A stretch of DNA of 64,000 nucleotides, taken from positions 5,270,001 through 5,334,000 of the forward strand of contig OZ252053.1 in NCBI GenBank assembly GCA_965247965.1. The letters are read 5' to 3'. The notes below the pieces were generated by a model. That model had not been told where the DNA came from, searched no databases, and saw only the letters and a list, made by a program, of their open reading frames with translations. This document shows, piece after piece, positions 18,604 through 28,266 of the stretch. The position numbers and the translations under genes were made by a program. Numbering within the stretch: the first letter of the stretch is position 1; each line of letters starts with the position of its first letter. Origin of the DNA: UBA7328 sp965247965 (lineage in GTDB: Bacteria > Bacteroidota > Bacteroidia > Chitinophagales > Saprospiraceae).

Positions 18604-20220
18604 TCACCGAATTATCGCATAAAGAATAACCATCAACAGAAACAACCCACTAGCCAGAACGCGAGGATCTTTCAAACCACCAAAATCGCTCTTTGTCAAG
18701 GCATGTAACGGATTATCCCAGGTTAATCCATCGATTAATTTCAAATCAGGTTTTGGAGTACAATAACTGACTATAACATAAAAAATACTGCAAAGCACAA
18801 ACGACCACCACGCCTGCATCAACAATCCCACTCCCCATCCGTCGGTAAATACACGGACATCGCCGATCACCGGGAGATCAAATAAAAAGATCAATGCACC
18901 TATGGTAAAACCAAAAATGAGCGTCCATAAGCCTGCTTCTTTTGTCCCTCTTCTCCAAAAAACTCCAAATAAAAATACGGTCGTTATACCTGGAGCAAGG
19001 CTTGCTGCAATTGCATTAATAGCTTCAAATATGCTTGAATATCTTCCTGCCTGAGTCGACCACACCATAGCGAGCAGCATAATGACCACAGCGCTTATTT
19101 TTCCTATTCGAATCAATCCCTTTTCCGAAGTCTTCGGACGGATACGTCCGAATATATCTAGAGAAATTAAAGTGGCGCAGCTGTTGAGAGCGGCGGCTAT
19201 TGTACTCATTAGCGCTGCCAGAAGAGCCGCAGAGATGAGACCCTTGAGACCCGTTGGAATTAATTCGGTGATAAGTACGGGCAATGCCTGATTCGCATCA
19301 TCTCCTATTTGATCTTTGAAAAGTACGTATGCTATTACGCCCGGAAGAACCAAAATAAAAAGAGGCAGGATCTTGAGCAAACCTGCGAACAAAGGGCCGG
19401 CTTGCGCATCGTACTGCGTTTTTGCTCCTAACACGCGCTGGGTAATCGTTTGATCCGTACACCAATACCAAATTCCCAAAATCGGGTATCCCAATAAAAC
19501 GGCATACCAACCAAGGCCTTGGGAATTATCTGCATGGATCATCGAAAGTTGTCTTGGTTTGAGATTGGCCTTCAGCTCAGCGAGAGAATGGACGCCGTGA
19601 TCCGGCAGCGCCATTATGGCAAATAGGGTAACGATCAATGCACCCAAAATCAAAATAACTGTCTGAACCGTCTCAGTTACCACCACAGCTTTTAGACCAC
19701 CAAAAATGGTATACACCGCTGTCAAAACAGAAATGATCAAAATTGAAGCCAGTACATCTATTCCAAAAAACTGCTCAAAGACCGCAGCCCCCGCATACAA
19801 ACTGATCCCTATATGAATGAATAAGGCCCCGATTATCCCCATAAATGCAAGAAAGCTACGTGCCGCTCCGTTGTAACGGCGTTCAAGAAATTCGGGTAAG
19901 GTCGAAATCTGGCTTTTGAAATAAAAAGGTGCGAAAACGAGGCCCAATAAAATGAGAGTAAATGCGGCCATCCATTCGTAATTGCCCCAAGCCAGGCCTT
20001 CATTATATCCTGCTGCTGCAAGTCCAACAAGGTGGATGGTGGAAATATTGGAAGCAAAAAGCGCTGCTCCGATAACAGGCCATTTTAATGATCGACCGGC
20101 TAGAAAATAACCACTTGCCGTTGATCGCATATGTCGGCTGGAATATATACCTAAGGCCACTATACCGATTAGGTACGCTACCATTATTACCAGGTCGAGA
20201 AGTGGGATGTGGAGGGACAT
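18604..20220 (-). CDS. Sodium:solute symporter (SSS family, SGLT-type)
   Basis: Inner-membrane transporter of 538 residues with 13 to 14 hydrophobic segments from LLDLVIMVAYLIGIVALG to the C-terminal LFLLMVILYAII. The SSS signature is visible in GYFLAGRSLKWPVIGAALF, LGYPILGIWYWCTDQTITQ, and SAALLAALMSTIAAALNSC. Sugar-type members occur in many Bacteroidota glycan loci; the neighbours suggest fructose or a short fructan product. It is on the same strand as the broken GH32 gene, separated by 111 bases, and the GH172 gene follows upstream. Substrate is inferred from context only. Confidence 0.88.
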   Translation of the reverse strand: MSLHIPLLDLVIMVAYLIGIVALGIYSSRHMRSTASGYFLAGRSLKWPVIGAALFASNISTIHLVGLAAAGYNEGLAWGNYEWMAAFTLILLGLVFAPFYFKSQISTLPEFLERRYNGAARSFLAFMGIIGALFIHIGISLYAGAAVFEQFFGIDVLASILIISVLTAVYTIFGGLKAVVVTETVQTVILILGALIVTLFAIMALPDHGVHSLAELKANLKPRQLSMIHADNSQGLGWYAVLLGYPILGIWYWCTDQTITQRVLGAKTQYDAQAGPLFAGLLKILPLFILVLPGVIAYVLFKDQIGDDANQALPVLITELIPTGLKGLISAALLAALMSTIAAALNSCATLISLDIFGRIRPKTSEKGLIRIGKISAVVIMLLAMVWSTQAGRYSSIFEAINAIAASLAPGITTVFLFGVFWRRGTKEAGLWTLIFGFTIGALIFLFDLPVIGDVRVFTDGWGVGLLMQAWWSFVLCSIFYVIVSYCTPKPDLKLIDGLTWDNPLHALTKSDFGGLKDPRVLASGLFLLMVILYAIIR

Positions 20221-20242
20221 GAGGAAACAATTATTAATTATT

Positions 20243-20270
20243 GATTATTGATTATTGATTATTGATTATC
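20243..20270. repeat. AT-rich 7-bp tandem repeat (GATTATT)
   Basis: Four units of GATTATT, the last ending in C, lie in the 245-bp spacer before the symporter start. The rest of the spacer is AT-rich and has no gene. Confidence 0.8.
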
Positions 20271-20465
20271 AATTCTTAATTATTGATTATTCATTGGTCA
20301 TCAACATGTTATTGCGTCTTATCACCTTTAGAATTTAGGTATTTTATGTATCCATTGACTGAATGAATTGCTTCATTTACCAGGTTCAGACCGTCTTGTA
20401 TTTCTTCCTAATAATTTATAATCAATAATTAATAATGCATAGTAAGTAATCAATAGTTTCAGGAA

Positions 20466-22157
20466 TTAATATCGATCTGTTTGATTAGGCATTAAATACC
20501 AAAACGCCACCGCCTGGTACAAACAAATATTCGTACAAACCGTGCAATTTTGCTCCTTATCTCCCCATTTATCCGCCTTGTATTTATCGATTACCGCCGT
20601 AAATGATTTTTGAAAAGGAATGTTATCACTTATGTGAAAACGGCTGACAATCGTATGGCCATTTCCATCAATAGCGGTAAATGGCTGACTCGCAAAACCG
20701 CTGTCGAAAAGTGCAAAAGCCGGTTCTGCTGACCACGCATAACCAATATAATCTTCGCTACCTGTGCCGAAGGTGGAGGGAAATTTTTCGCCATCTACGT
20801 AAAATTTCTCATCACCTTCACCCCACCACCACCATATATTTCTGGCACTATATTTCCCATACCACCAATTGACAGTTTCTTTTTCCGGCTCTTCCCATTC
20901 GTTTTGAATGTGAAGTGTCATACCACAAAATCGTCCATTGCCTTCTGTCACTAGTAATGGCCAGTCTTTCTCCCTTCCATTGGATTGTACTTCTTCTTTG
21001 AACTTTCCGTTGTGCCACTTGGCGTGAAATCGGAGCAATTTATCAGCTGATGTGCCTAATGGAGTGTGGGCAATTTCCATGTTCAAGGTGTGATTCAAAT
21101 TACCATTATTGATCAACTCGACTTTGGCACCATTAGAAAAGGGCATGTACCAATTGGAGTAGAGATAACCAGGCAGGGCCCCAATCGGAATTGTTCGATT
21201 GGGGTATACGTCCGGATAGGCGCCAAAAAATAATCCAATTGGTGTCAATACGGACTCCTTTTCATCATTGTCCCAGCTGATTTTAAGCCAAACATTTCGA
21301 AGCATTTCCTCTCGGGCATTTTCAGTAGCTAAATCATTTTTATCATATGTAATATTGAAATGGGTTATCGCTCGATTGCCTGCAATTTTTGCTACCGATT
21401 TACCCTTGCCTCCACTTAATTTGACCTTCTTCCGTTCTATTTTCTCACCTGCGTAATGTTTTCGCACATACCCTCGATTTGCAATAATTCGATCGGCTTC
21501 AGCTAATGCGATACACTCCGCTTTTCTATGCACACCATCAAAATGTGGAATGCTTACTTCTTCGGGAAAAGTGGTATATGTGATGTGATAATACATTCCC
21601 CAACCTTTCTCGAGTACAATTTTGCAATGTTCCTGGTACGGAATAGGAATCCACCTGTTCCTGCCTCTTGAAAGTGTAGGCGTGAGGTTGGGCAAGTTGA
21701 CAGAAGGATAGCCTGGCAATGACTTGGGAAGTACAATGCCATCTTCATTGATCTGCTCAAAAAAATCGGTAAACCTCATATCAATGATGGGTTCTTCCTG
21801 ATGATCTACATAAATTTTCACATGCCCCTGTAAAGCCAATGCACTCCATATGCGCCAAATTACACCAGGGCCGTCCTTTTCAAAAACCACGATTGACGAA
21901 CTATCTGGTTCCATTCGGATGTATCCCGTCCCGTCCCGATTGGCCCCCCAGTTTTTGTACATATTCGTTTCTACATCGTACCTTGCCCTTCGATCAAAGC
22001 TTGAAAAATTGCCGGATTGTTCACCTTGCATCGGTGGTGTGGCGAGGTATTCGAGATCATAAAGGCGTTGGATTAAGTCTGTATAGGTTATTTCATCTTG
22101 GGCACATAACCAACCTGTTGTGAAAGCAAGAATAAAAATCAGAGTCATGTTTTTCAT
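20466..22157 (-). CDS. GH172 (DUF2961) glycosidase-like protein
   Basis: A 563-residue secreted protein (signal peptide to about residue 19, GWLCAQ). It matches DUF2961, now GH172, whose characterised members include a difructose dianhydride I synthase/hydrolase (alpha-D-fructofuranosidase) and D-arabinanases. Diagnostic blocks are the N-terminal NWGANRDGTGYIRMEPDSS, GPGVIWRIW, KIYVDHQEEPIIDMRF, YYHITYTTFP, and the C-terminal GTGSEDYIGYAWSAEP, VSRFHISDNIPFQKSF and AVAFWYL. Members often oligomerise. In this fructan setting a role on difructose anhydrides or alpha-linked fructose is attractive. The gene shares orientation with the symporter downstream. Confidence 0.85.
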   Translation of the reverse strand: MKNMTLIFILAFTTGWLCAQDEITYTDLIQRLYDLEYLATPPMQGEQSGNFSSFDRRARYDVETNMYKNWGANRDGTGYIRMEPDSSSIVVFEKDGPGVIWRIWSALALQGHVKIYVDHQEEPIIDMRFTDFFEQINEDGIVLPKSLPGYPSVNLPNLTPTLSRGRNRWIPIPYQEHCKIVLEKGWGMYYHITYTTFPEEVSIPHFDGVHRKAECIALAEADRIIANRGYVRKHYAGEKIERKKVKLSGGKGKSVAKIAGNRAITHFNITYDKNDLATENAREEMLRNVWLKISWDNDEKESVLTPIGLFFGAYPDVYPNRTIPIGALPGYLYSNWYMPFSNGAKVELINNGNLNHTLNMEIAHTPLGTSADKLLRFHAKWHNGKFKEEVQSNGREKDWPLLVTEGNGRFCGMTLHIQNEWEEPEKETVNWWYGKYSARNIWWWWGEGDEKFYVDGEKFPSTFGTGSEDYIGYAWSAEPAFALFDSGFASQPFTAIDGNGHTIVSRFHISDNIPFQKSFTAVIDKYKADKWGDKEQNCTVCTNICLYQAVAFWYLMPNQTDRY

Positions 22158-22470
22158 AGCTTTTGTTTTAATGGCGAAACTCCCAATTGGGCTTTATCAC
22201 ATCAATTAAGTAAAAAGTGGCAATTTAGCTTGGATAGATATTAATTGAGGAGAATTTTCAGTCAGAATGGGTTGAAAAAATAAGTTTGGATAAAATTTTG
22301 ACAATACCAATAGAAAGTTACATACATCGATGTAACTCTTCGATACCACAGCACAGAACATTAACCAAAATCGAGTATACAAGAAATCAGAAAGAAATCA
22401 GAATTGAATGACAACACATACTTGACAATAGAGTTTGAAAAAAAAATCATAAGCTAAAATATTACTACTA
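22158..22470. other. Divergent intergenic region GH172 / RND operon
   Basis: It holds the promoters for the GH172 gene (minus) and the efflux operon (plus). It is AT-rich. An imperfect palindrome ACATACATCGATGTAAC lies near 22320-22336 and might be an operator. No protein or RNA gene was recognised. Confidence 0.5.
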
Positions 22471-23607
22471 ATGATAAGAAGAATCATTCTGGCAGTTTTG
22501 GGAATATTCCTAATTTTTGGAGCATTTACCATTGCCAAAAGAACCATCGATAATAAAAAGCAATGGGCACCTAGAAAAGAAAAGAAATTGGAAACAGGTG
22601 TTTTTGTAGCAACTGTCAAAAATTCAAGTACGCCTATTACTATTACCACTTCGGGTACTCTTACCGCAAAAAACCGGGTAGAATTGTATGCGGAAGTTCA
22701 GGGAATCTTTAATAACAGTAGTCGTGCATTTAAGCCGGGCACCTGGTACAACAAAGGAGAATCCCTATTGGAATTGGACAAGAAAGAAGAAGTCATTACT
22801 CTGAAGGCCCAAAAAAGCAGTTTGCATAATCAATTGGTACTGCTGATTCCCGATTTGCGTCTTGATTATTCTGAGGCTGTTGGAAAATGGGATGACTATT
22901 TGACACAGTTTCATGTCGATCAGGCACTGCAAATTTTACCTGAACCCGAAAGCGAAAAAGAAAAATTATTTCTCTCTGGGAGAAATATTTATACCACATT
23001 TTACAATGTGCAAAATCTGGAGACGCAATTGCAAAATTATACAATCAAAGCACCTTTTTCAGGAGTATTAACCCAGGCCTTGGTGAATCCAGGCGCTTTA
23101 ATTCGACCGGGTCAAAAATTAGGTGAATTTATAGATAAAAGTGTATATGAATTAGAAGTGGCGGTTAATACCGCTTATGGTGATTTGCTCAGTGTAGGCA
23201 AAAAAGTGCTAGTGCGTAATGTAGAAAAGACCAGAACCTGGAAAGGTAAAGTGATTCGAGTAAACAGTTTGGTGAACCCCGATTCTCAGACCATTCCAAC
23301 TTTTATTGAAGTAAAAGGTGAAGGCTTAAAAGAAGGAATGTATCTGGAAGCTGATGTTACTGCTAAAGAAGAAGAAAATACCTATGAGGTAAATAGAAAA
23401 TTATTAGTAGAAAATGATAAACTATTTATTGTCAGAGATACCATTCTTGACCTGGTTCAGATCGTTCCGGTTTATTTCAAAGAAACTACTGCCGTAGTGA
23501 AAGGACTAAAAGACGATACCAAACTTCTGTCAAGGGTAATCCCTGGTGCCTATGTAGGAATGAAAGTCAAGATATTTACGGATGAAACAACTGCTGTTAC
23601 TGAATAA
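22471..23607 (+). CDS. RND efflux periplasmic adaptor (MFP)
   Basis: A 378-residue membrane-fusion protein linking an RND pump to an outer-membrane channel. An N-terminal hydrophobic anchor (residues 4-22) is followed by the barrel-sandwich start GTLTAKNRVELYAEVQGIF, a short helical hairpin (residues 110-190), the second lipoyl half YTIKAPFSGVLTQALVNPG, and the beta-barrel. It is the first gene of a three-gene operon, with the pump 14 bases downstream. No substrate can be inferred. Confidence 0.9.
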   Translation: MIRRIILAVLGIFLIFGAFTIAKRTIDNKKQWAPRKEKKLETGVFVATVKNSSTPITITTSGTLTAKNRVELYAEVQGIFNNSSRAFKPGTWYNKGESLLELDKKEEVITLKAQKSSLHNQLVLLIPDLRLDYSEAVGKWDDYLTQFHVDQALQILPEPESEKEKLFLSGRNIYTTFYNVQNLETQLQNYTIKAPFSGVLTQALVNPGALIRPGQKLGEFIDKSVYELEVAVNTAYGDLLSVGKKVLVRNVEKTRTWKGKVIRVNSLVNPDSQTIPTFIEVKGEGLKEGMYLEADVTAKEEENTYEVNRKLLVENDKLFIVRDTILDLVQIVPVYFKETTAVVKGLKDDTKLLSRVIPGAYVGMKVKIFTDETTAVTE

Positions 23608-23621
23608 AAACCATTCTATCG

Positions 23622-26600
23622 ATGCGCAAGATTATCGCCTACTTCATAAAATTTCCCATTGCAGTTAATGTTGTCTTATTGGCCATTTTCATTTTTGGAT
23701 TGGGTGGATTATCCCGAATGAATTTCTCATTATTCCCTCAATTTCCCACCAATACCATTAGCATCAATATTGTCTATCCGGGAGCTTCACCCGAAGAGAT
23801 GGAGGAAGGTATTGTATTGAAAATTGAAGACAATCTGAAAGGCATTGTAGGTATAGATAAAGTGACTTCTATTTCTTCAGAAAACTCGGCAGTAATTATG
23901 GTGGAATGTCTGGAGGACTATGACATCAATGATATGATCCAGGAAGTGAAAAATGCCGTAGATAGAGTCCCTTCTTTTCCTACGGATATGGAGCCACCTA
24001 TTATTGCCAAACAGGAAAGGCTCAATGAAGTCATCAGCCTGGCTTTGAGTGGGAAGGATGTTCCATTGCGAAACCTGAAACAAATCGCCTACCAGGTGGA
24101 AGACGACATTCGGAAAATCGAAGGGATTTCACAGGTAGAAATAAGTGGATTCCCACAAGAAGAAATCGAAATCGCCGTGCGCGAAAATGATCTACGAGCT
24201 AAGAATCTGACTTTCAATGAAGTAGCTCAGGCAGTTGCGCGCGCGAATATCCTGACCACGGGCGGTAAAATAAAAACAAGTGAGGAAGACTATCTGATTC
24301 GCGCTAATAATCGCTCTTATTACGGTGACGAATTAGACTTCGTAGTGATAAGGGCAGCCCCGAATGGAAATGTGATTCGATTGAGGGATATAGCTACCGT
24401 AAGTGACAAATGGTCAGAAAATCCCGATCGAATATATTTTAATGGCCAACCAGCTATTCAAGTACGGGTATTAACCACTAATCAGGAAGAGTACTTAGAT
24501 GCCTCCGACAATATGAGGGCATATCGTGAAAAGTTCAATGCTCAAAGAGATAATGTACAGCTGCAACTGACAGCTGACCGCTCTAATGATTTACGTGAGC
24601 GTACCCGAATACTATCTGAAAATGGCCTTTTAGGTATAGGACTTGTTCTTCTCTTATTGTCCATATTCCTAAAACCAAGTTTGGCCTTTTGGGTGGCCTT
24701 GGGGCTACCTGTCTCTTTTCTTGGAATGTTTATTCTTACGCCTGATTTAATTACCCTCAATTTTATGTCCCTATTCGGAATGATTGTGGTGATCGGAATT
24801 TTGGTGGATGATGGCATTGTGATAGGTGAGAATATTTACGCTCATTACGAAATGGGTAAGTCACCTGTTCAAGCCGCCATAGATGGTACAATGGAAGTGT
24901 CAACGGCAATAATCTCTGCCATTCTTACTACAGTTGTCGCATTTTCGACCTTCTTTTTTTTGGAGGGTCGTTTTGGTGATTTTTACTATGAAGTAGCAGT
25001 TGTCGTAGTCATCACTCTTCTTTTTTCACTGATTGAGGCATTGATTATCCTACCTTCTCATATTTCTCATTCGCGAGCGATGAAAAATGAGAAGCAACAA
25101 TTCTTAATCAATCGATGGGCAGATAAGGGTATCAGTTGGATGAGAGATAATGTGTATTCTCCCGTATTAGAATTTTTTCTGACGTATCGAACATTTGCAT
25201 TTGCCATTCCCACCGCACTTTTAATATTGACCGCAGGAGCTATTGGTGGTGGCGTTATTGGTATTTCTTTCTTCCCAGCAATATCCAGTGACCGGATAAG
25301 TATAAATCTTAACATGCCAGAAGGCACCAGCGAAACCATCACAGAGTCAATAGCAGAGCGAATAGAAGCGGCAACATGGGCGGTGAATGAAGATTTCAAA
25401 GAAAAACAAAGCGGAGGAAAATCAATAGTTGAGAACATTGTTCGTAGAATAGGACCTGGTATATCCAATGCCACATTGGAAGTAAATCTGTTGCCAGGGG
25501 AGGAGAGAGACTTTCCAGCTAATGTCGTCGCCAATGCCATAGAAGAAAAGACAGGCCCGGTATATGGCGTGGAAAAGTTGGTCTACGGTTCGGGAAGAAG
25601 TTTTGGCGGACAACCCGTATCAGTCTCTCTCACCGGAAGCAATATAGAGGAGCTGAAAGGGGCAAAAAATGCTTTGAAAGAGGCTTTGAGGAGTAATCCC
25701 CGCTTGAAAGATATTACAGACAATGATCCTTCCGGCATAAAGGAGATCAAGCTTGAGTTGAAAGAAAATGCTTATTTGTTGGGCTTAAATCTAAATGATG
25801 TAATGTCCCAAGTGAGAGCTGGTTTTTTTGGCCGATCCGTTCAGCGACTTCAGAGAGGAAGAGATGAAGTCAGAGTATGGGTAAGATATGATCGAAAAGA
25901 ACGTGAATCCATTAAAAACCTGGCCGATATGAGAATCGTCACACCCTCCAGAGAAAGAGTACCGTTGTCAGAAATAGCTAATTATTCCATCAAAAGAGGA
26001 GAGGTTTCGATCAATCACCTGAATGGTCGACGGGAAATCAAAGTAGAATCTGATTTGAAAAATTCAGACGATAGTTCGGCAGAGATCATGCTGAATATCA
26101 GGAACAATATTATGCCCAGCATACTGGCTCAGTATCCATCCGTTAGTCCTTTATACGAAGGTCAAAGCCGAGCTGCTACTAAAATCAGTAATTCCTTCCG
26201 TGTCGTACTACCAGTAGTCTTTTTCTTAATGTATGTCATAATTGCTTTTTCTTTTCGATCTTATAGCCAGCCTCTGATGCTGTTTCTTATGATTCCTTTC
26301 AGCCTCGTAGGTGTAGCTTGGGGACATTGGATGCACGGTTATCCACTAAGTATTCTTTCTATCCTAGGGGTTATAGCTTTAATAGGAATTTTGGTAAATG
26401 ATGGCTTGGTATTGGTCAGCAAATTCAATGTATTTTTAAAAGAAGGCCTTACTTTTAAAGAGGCTTTGCATGCAGCCGGCCGCTCGAGGTTTAGAGCAAT
26501 CTTCCTTACTTCTATTACAACTGTAGCTGGCTTAGCTCCACTTATTTTTGAAAAAGCTCGAAATGCCCAATTTTTAATTCCCATGGCCATTACTATCGCC

Positions 26601-26783
26601 TACGGAATAGCTTATGCTACATTTCTCACTTTGTTTTTGCTCCCTTTATTCTTACACATTAATAATTCTATAAAGCTTGGGCGTATCTGGTTATTTACCG
26701 GAAAACGCCCGGATCGCAGAGACATCGAACGGGCAGTGCTAGAACAAAAGGCAGAAGAGATTGAAATGGAAGAAGTAGCTTAA
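23622..26783 (+). CDS. RND-family efflux pump (AcrB-like)
   Basis: A 1053-residue inner-membrane proton/drug antiporter with 12 membrane segments and two large periplasmic loops (after segments 1 and 7). The proton-relay pair is visible in GILVDDGIVIGENI (segment 4, near residue 392). The second half repeats the pattern with GILVNDGLVLVSKF, in which Asp is replaced by Asn, as in other HAE1/CusA relatives. Length is normal for HAE1 pumps. It lies within the adaptor-pump-TolC operon. Confidence 0.93.
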   Translation: MRKIIAYFIKFPIAVNVVLLAIFIFGLGGLSRMNFSLFPQFPTNTISINIVYPGASPEEMEEGIVLKIEDNLKGIVGIDKVTSISSENSAVIMVECLEDYDINDMIQEVKNAVDRVPSFPTDMEPPIIAKQERLNEVISLALSGKDVPLRNLKQIAYQVEDDIRKIEGISQVEISGFPQEEIEIAVRENDLRAKNLTFNEVAQAVARANILTTGGKIKTSEEDYLIRANNRSYYGDELDFVVIRAAPNGNVIRLRDIATVSDKWSENPDRIYFNGQPAIQVRVLTTNQEEYLDASDNMRAYREKFNAQRDNVQLQLTADRSNDLRERTRILSENGLLGIGLVLLLLSIFLKPSLAFWVALGLPVSFLGMFILTPDLITLNFMSLFGMIVVIGILVDDGIVIGENIYAHYEMGKSPVQAAIDGTMEVSTAIISAILTTVVAFSTFFFLEGRFGDFYYEVAVVVVITLLFSLIEALIILPSHISHSRAMKNEKQQFLINRWADKGISWMRDNVYSPVLEFFLTYRTFAFAIPTALLILTAGAIGGGVIGISFFPAISSDRISINLNMPEGTSETITESIAERIEAATWAVNEDFKEKQSGGKSIVENIVRRIGPGISNATLEVNLLPGEERDFPANVVANAIEEKTGPVYGVEKLVYGSGRSFGGQPVSVSLTGSNIEELKGAKNALKEALRSNPRLKDITDNDPSGIKEIKLELKENAYLLGLNLNDVMSQVRAGFFGRSVQRLQRGRDEVRVWVRYDRKERESIKNLADMRIVTPSRERVPLSEIANYSIKRGEVSINHLNGRREIKVESDLKNSDDSSAEIMLNIRNNIMPSILAQYPSVSPLYEGQSRAATKISNSFRVVLPVVFFLMYVIIAFSFRSYSQPLMLFLMIPFSLVGVAWGHWMHGYPLSILSILGVIALIGILVNDGLVLVSKFNVFLKEGLTFKEALHAAGRSRFRAIFLTSITTVAGLAPLIFEKARNAQFLIPMAITIAYGIAYATFLTLFLLPLFLHINNSIKLGRIWLFTGKRPDRRDIERAVLEQKAEEIEMEEVA

Positions 26784-26856
26784 CAATTGAGAAATAGCCT
26801 TTTCAAATACAAAATAGATAAGATCAATCAGCGAAATCAGTATCAAAAAATATACT

Positions 26857-28173
26857 ATGGTTAAATACCTTTTATCATTTGTAACAATCGTGCTGTTTCT
26901 TGCCGAAGTCTCTTTTGCTCAAGAATTATTGACAAAGACTCGGGCCATCAAGATTACACTTGAAAACAACTACGATATCAAGATGGCTGAGAACAATATA
27001 AAAGTGGCGCAAAACAACGCTAGCCGAGAACTTAATGGCTATCTACCTACTGTAAATGCAAATGCCGGTCTGAATGCCAACTTAGGTGGATCTACTCAAA
27101 AATTCAGCAACGGCAATAAGAATACCACAAGTTATGCCTTTAATTGGGGAAGCAATACATCCATTGGGGTTGATTACACTATTATTGACAAAACCCGGGA
27201 TGCGACAGTAAAACAACTCGAAGAAATCGCGAATCTGACAGACTTAGAATTGAGACAGACCATTGAAAACAATTTTCTTACTGTTTTTGACAATTATTAT
27301 GAAGTTGCTCGCCTGACACAAAATACTCTAGTACAAGAAGAGACTATTGAAGTATCGAAGCAACGATTGCAAAGAGCAAGATATCAGTACGATTATGGAC
27401 AAGGTATCCGTTTAGGCGTATTGAACGCAGAAGTAGATATTCAGAGAGATTCTATTAATCTTCTCAATCTGAAAAATCAATTGGCCAATGCAAAAAGAAA
27501 TCTCAATGTAGCAATGGGAAGAGCCGTAACCACTCCTATTGAGGTGGAAACGAATGTTGCTTATGATACTTCGCTAAGCCTGGACCAACTGATAAGAAAT
27601 GCGCAAAGCGATAATGTGCAAATGCAATTAATCAATAAAAATTTGGACATTTCAGCTCTTGATTTTGACGTGATTAATTCCAGTAAAAAGCCAATTTTGG
27701 GCGCTAGTGCCAGTTATGGCGCAAGTTTCTCTGACAATGCCTCAGGTTCATTTATTGATGTGTCCAATAGTCAGGGAATGGCTGCTGGACTTACACTTTC
27801 ATTGAATCTGTATGACGGTGGTCGTCGAAAAAAACAAGAAGAAAATGCCACTATCAATGTTGCAAGTCAAAATGTACAAAAGCAACAAATACTCCAACAA
27901 TTAAAAAGAGATGTAGTAAATGCCTGGGAAAGCTACCAAAATGCCCTGTTTATCTTGCATGCCGAGGAAAAAAACCTGGCCACCAATCAACTGAACTTTC
28001 AACGTACTGAAGAACAATTCAAAATCGGACAAATCACCTCAGTAGAATTTCGGCAAGCACAGTTGAATTTGCTCGATGCTGCCAGCAATTTAAATACCGC
28101 AAAATATGATGCAAAAGTGATAGAGATTGGATTGATGCACCTAAGCGGTGGACTTTTGGATGGATTGGATTAA
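26857..28173 (+). CDS. TolC-family outer-membrane channel
   Basis: A 438-residue protein with a signal peptide (SFAQ near residues 20-23) and two TolC repeats of paired helices, recognised by NNYDIKMAENNIKVAQNNA, the YQYDYGQGIRLGVLNAEVD block and the second copy RTEEQFKIGQITSVEFRQAQ. It forms the exit duct for the RND pump just upstream (73-base gap). The family usually has 400 to 500 residues. Confidence 0.92.
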   Translation: MVKYLLSFVTIVLFLAEVSFAQELLTKTRAIKITLENNYDIKMAENNIKVAQNNASRELNGYLPTVNANAGLNANLGGSTQKFSNGNKNTTSYAFNWGSNTSIGVDYTIIDKTRDATVKQLEEIANLTDLELRQTIENNFLTVFDNYYEVARLTQNTLVQEETIEVSKQRLQRARYQYDYGQGIRLGVLNAEVDIQRDSINLLNLKNQLANAKRNLNVAMGRAVTTPIEVETNVAYDTSLSLDQLIRNAQSDNVQMQLINKNLDISALDFDVINSSKKPILGASASYGASFSDNASGSFIDVSNSQGMAAGLTLSLNLYDGGRRKKQEENATINVASQNVQKQQILQQLKRDVVNAWESYQNALFILHAEEKNLATNQLNFQRTEEQFKIGQITSVEFRQAQLNLLDAASNLNTAKYDAKVIEIGLMHLSGGLLDGLD

Positions 28174-28193
28174 CATTTAATAATCCCCTTTTC

Positions 28194-28244
28194 CAAGGCT
28201 TAGCGTTTTTGCGAATCTTTTTCCATAAAAATTCATAAGCCTTG
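28194..28244. terminator. Weak inverted repeat between convergent genes
   Basis: CAAGGCTTA (28194-28202) and TAAGCCTTG (28236-28244) form a 9-bp stem with a 33-base loop in the 93-bp gap between the TolC gene and the convergent sorbosone-type gene. The long loop makes an intrinsic terminator doubtful. Confidence 0.3.
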
Positions 28245-28266
28245 ACAAACCCAAATTGTCTTACAG

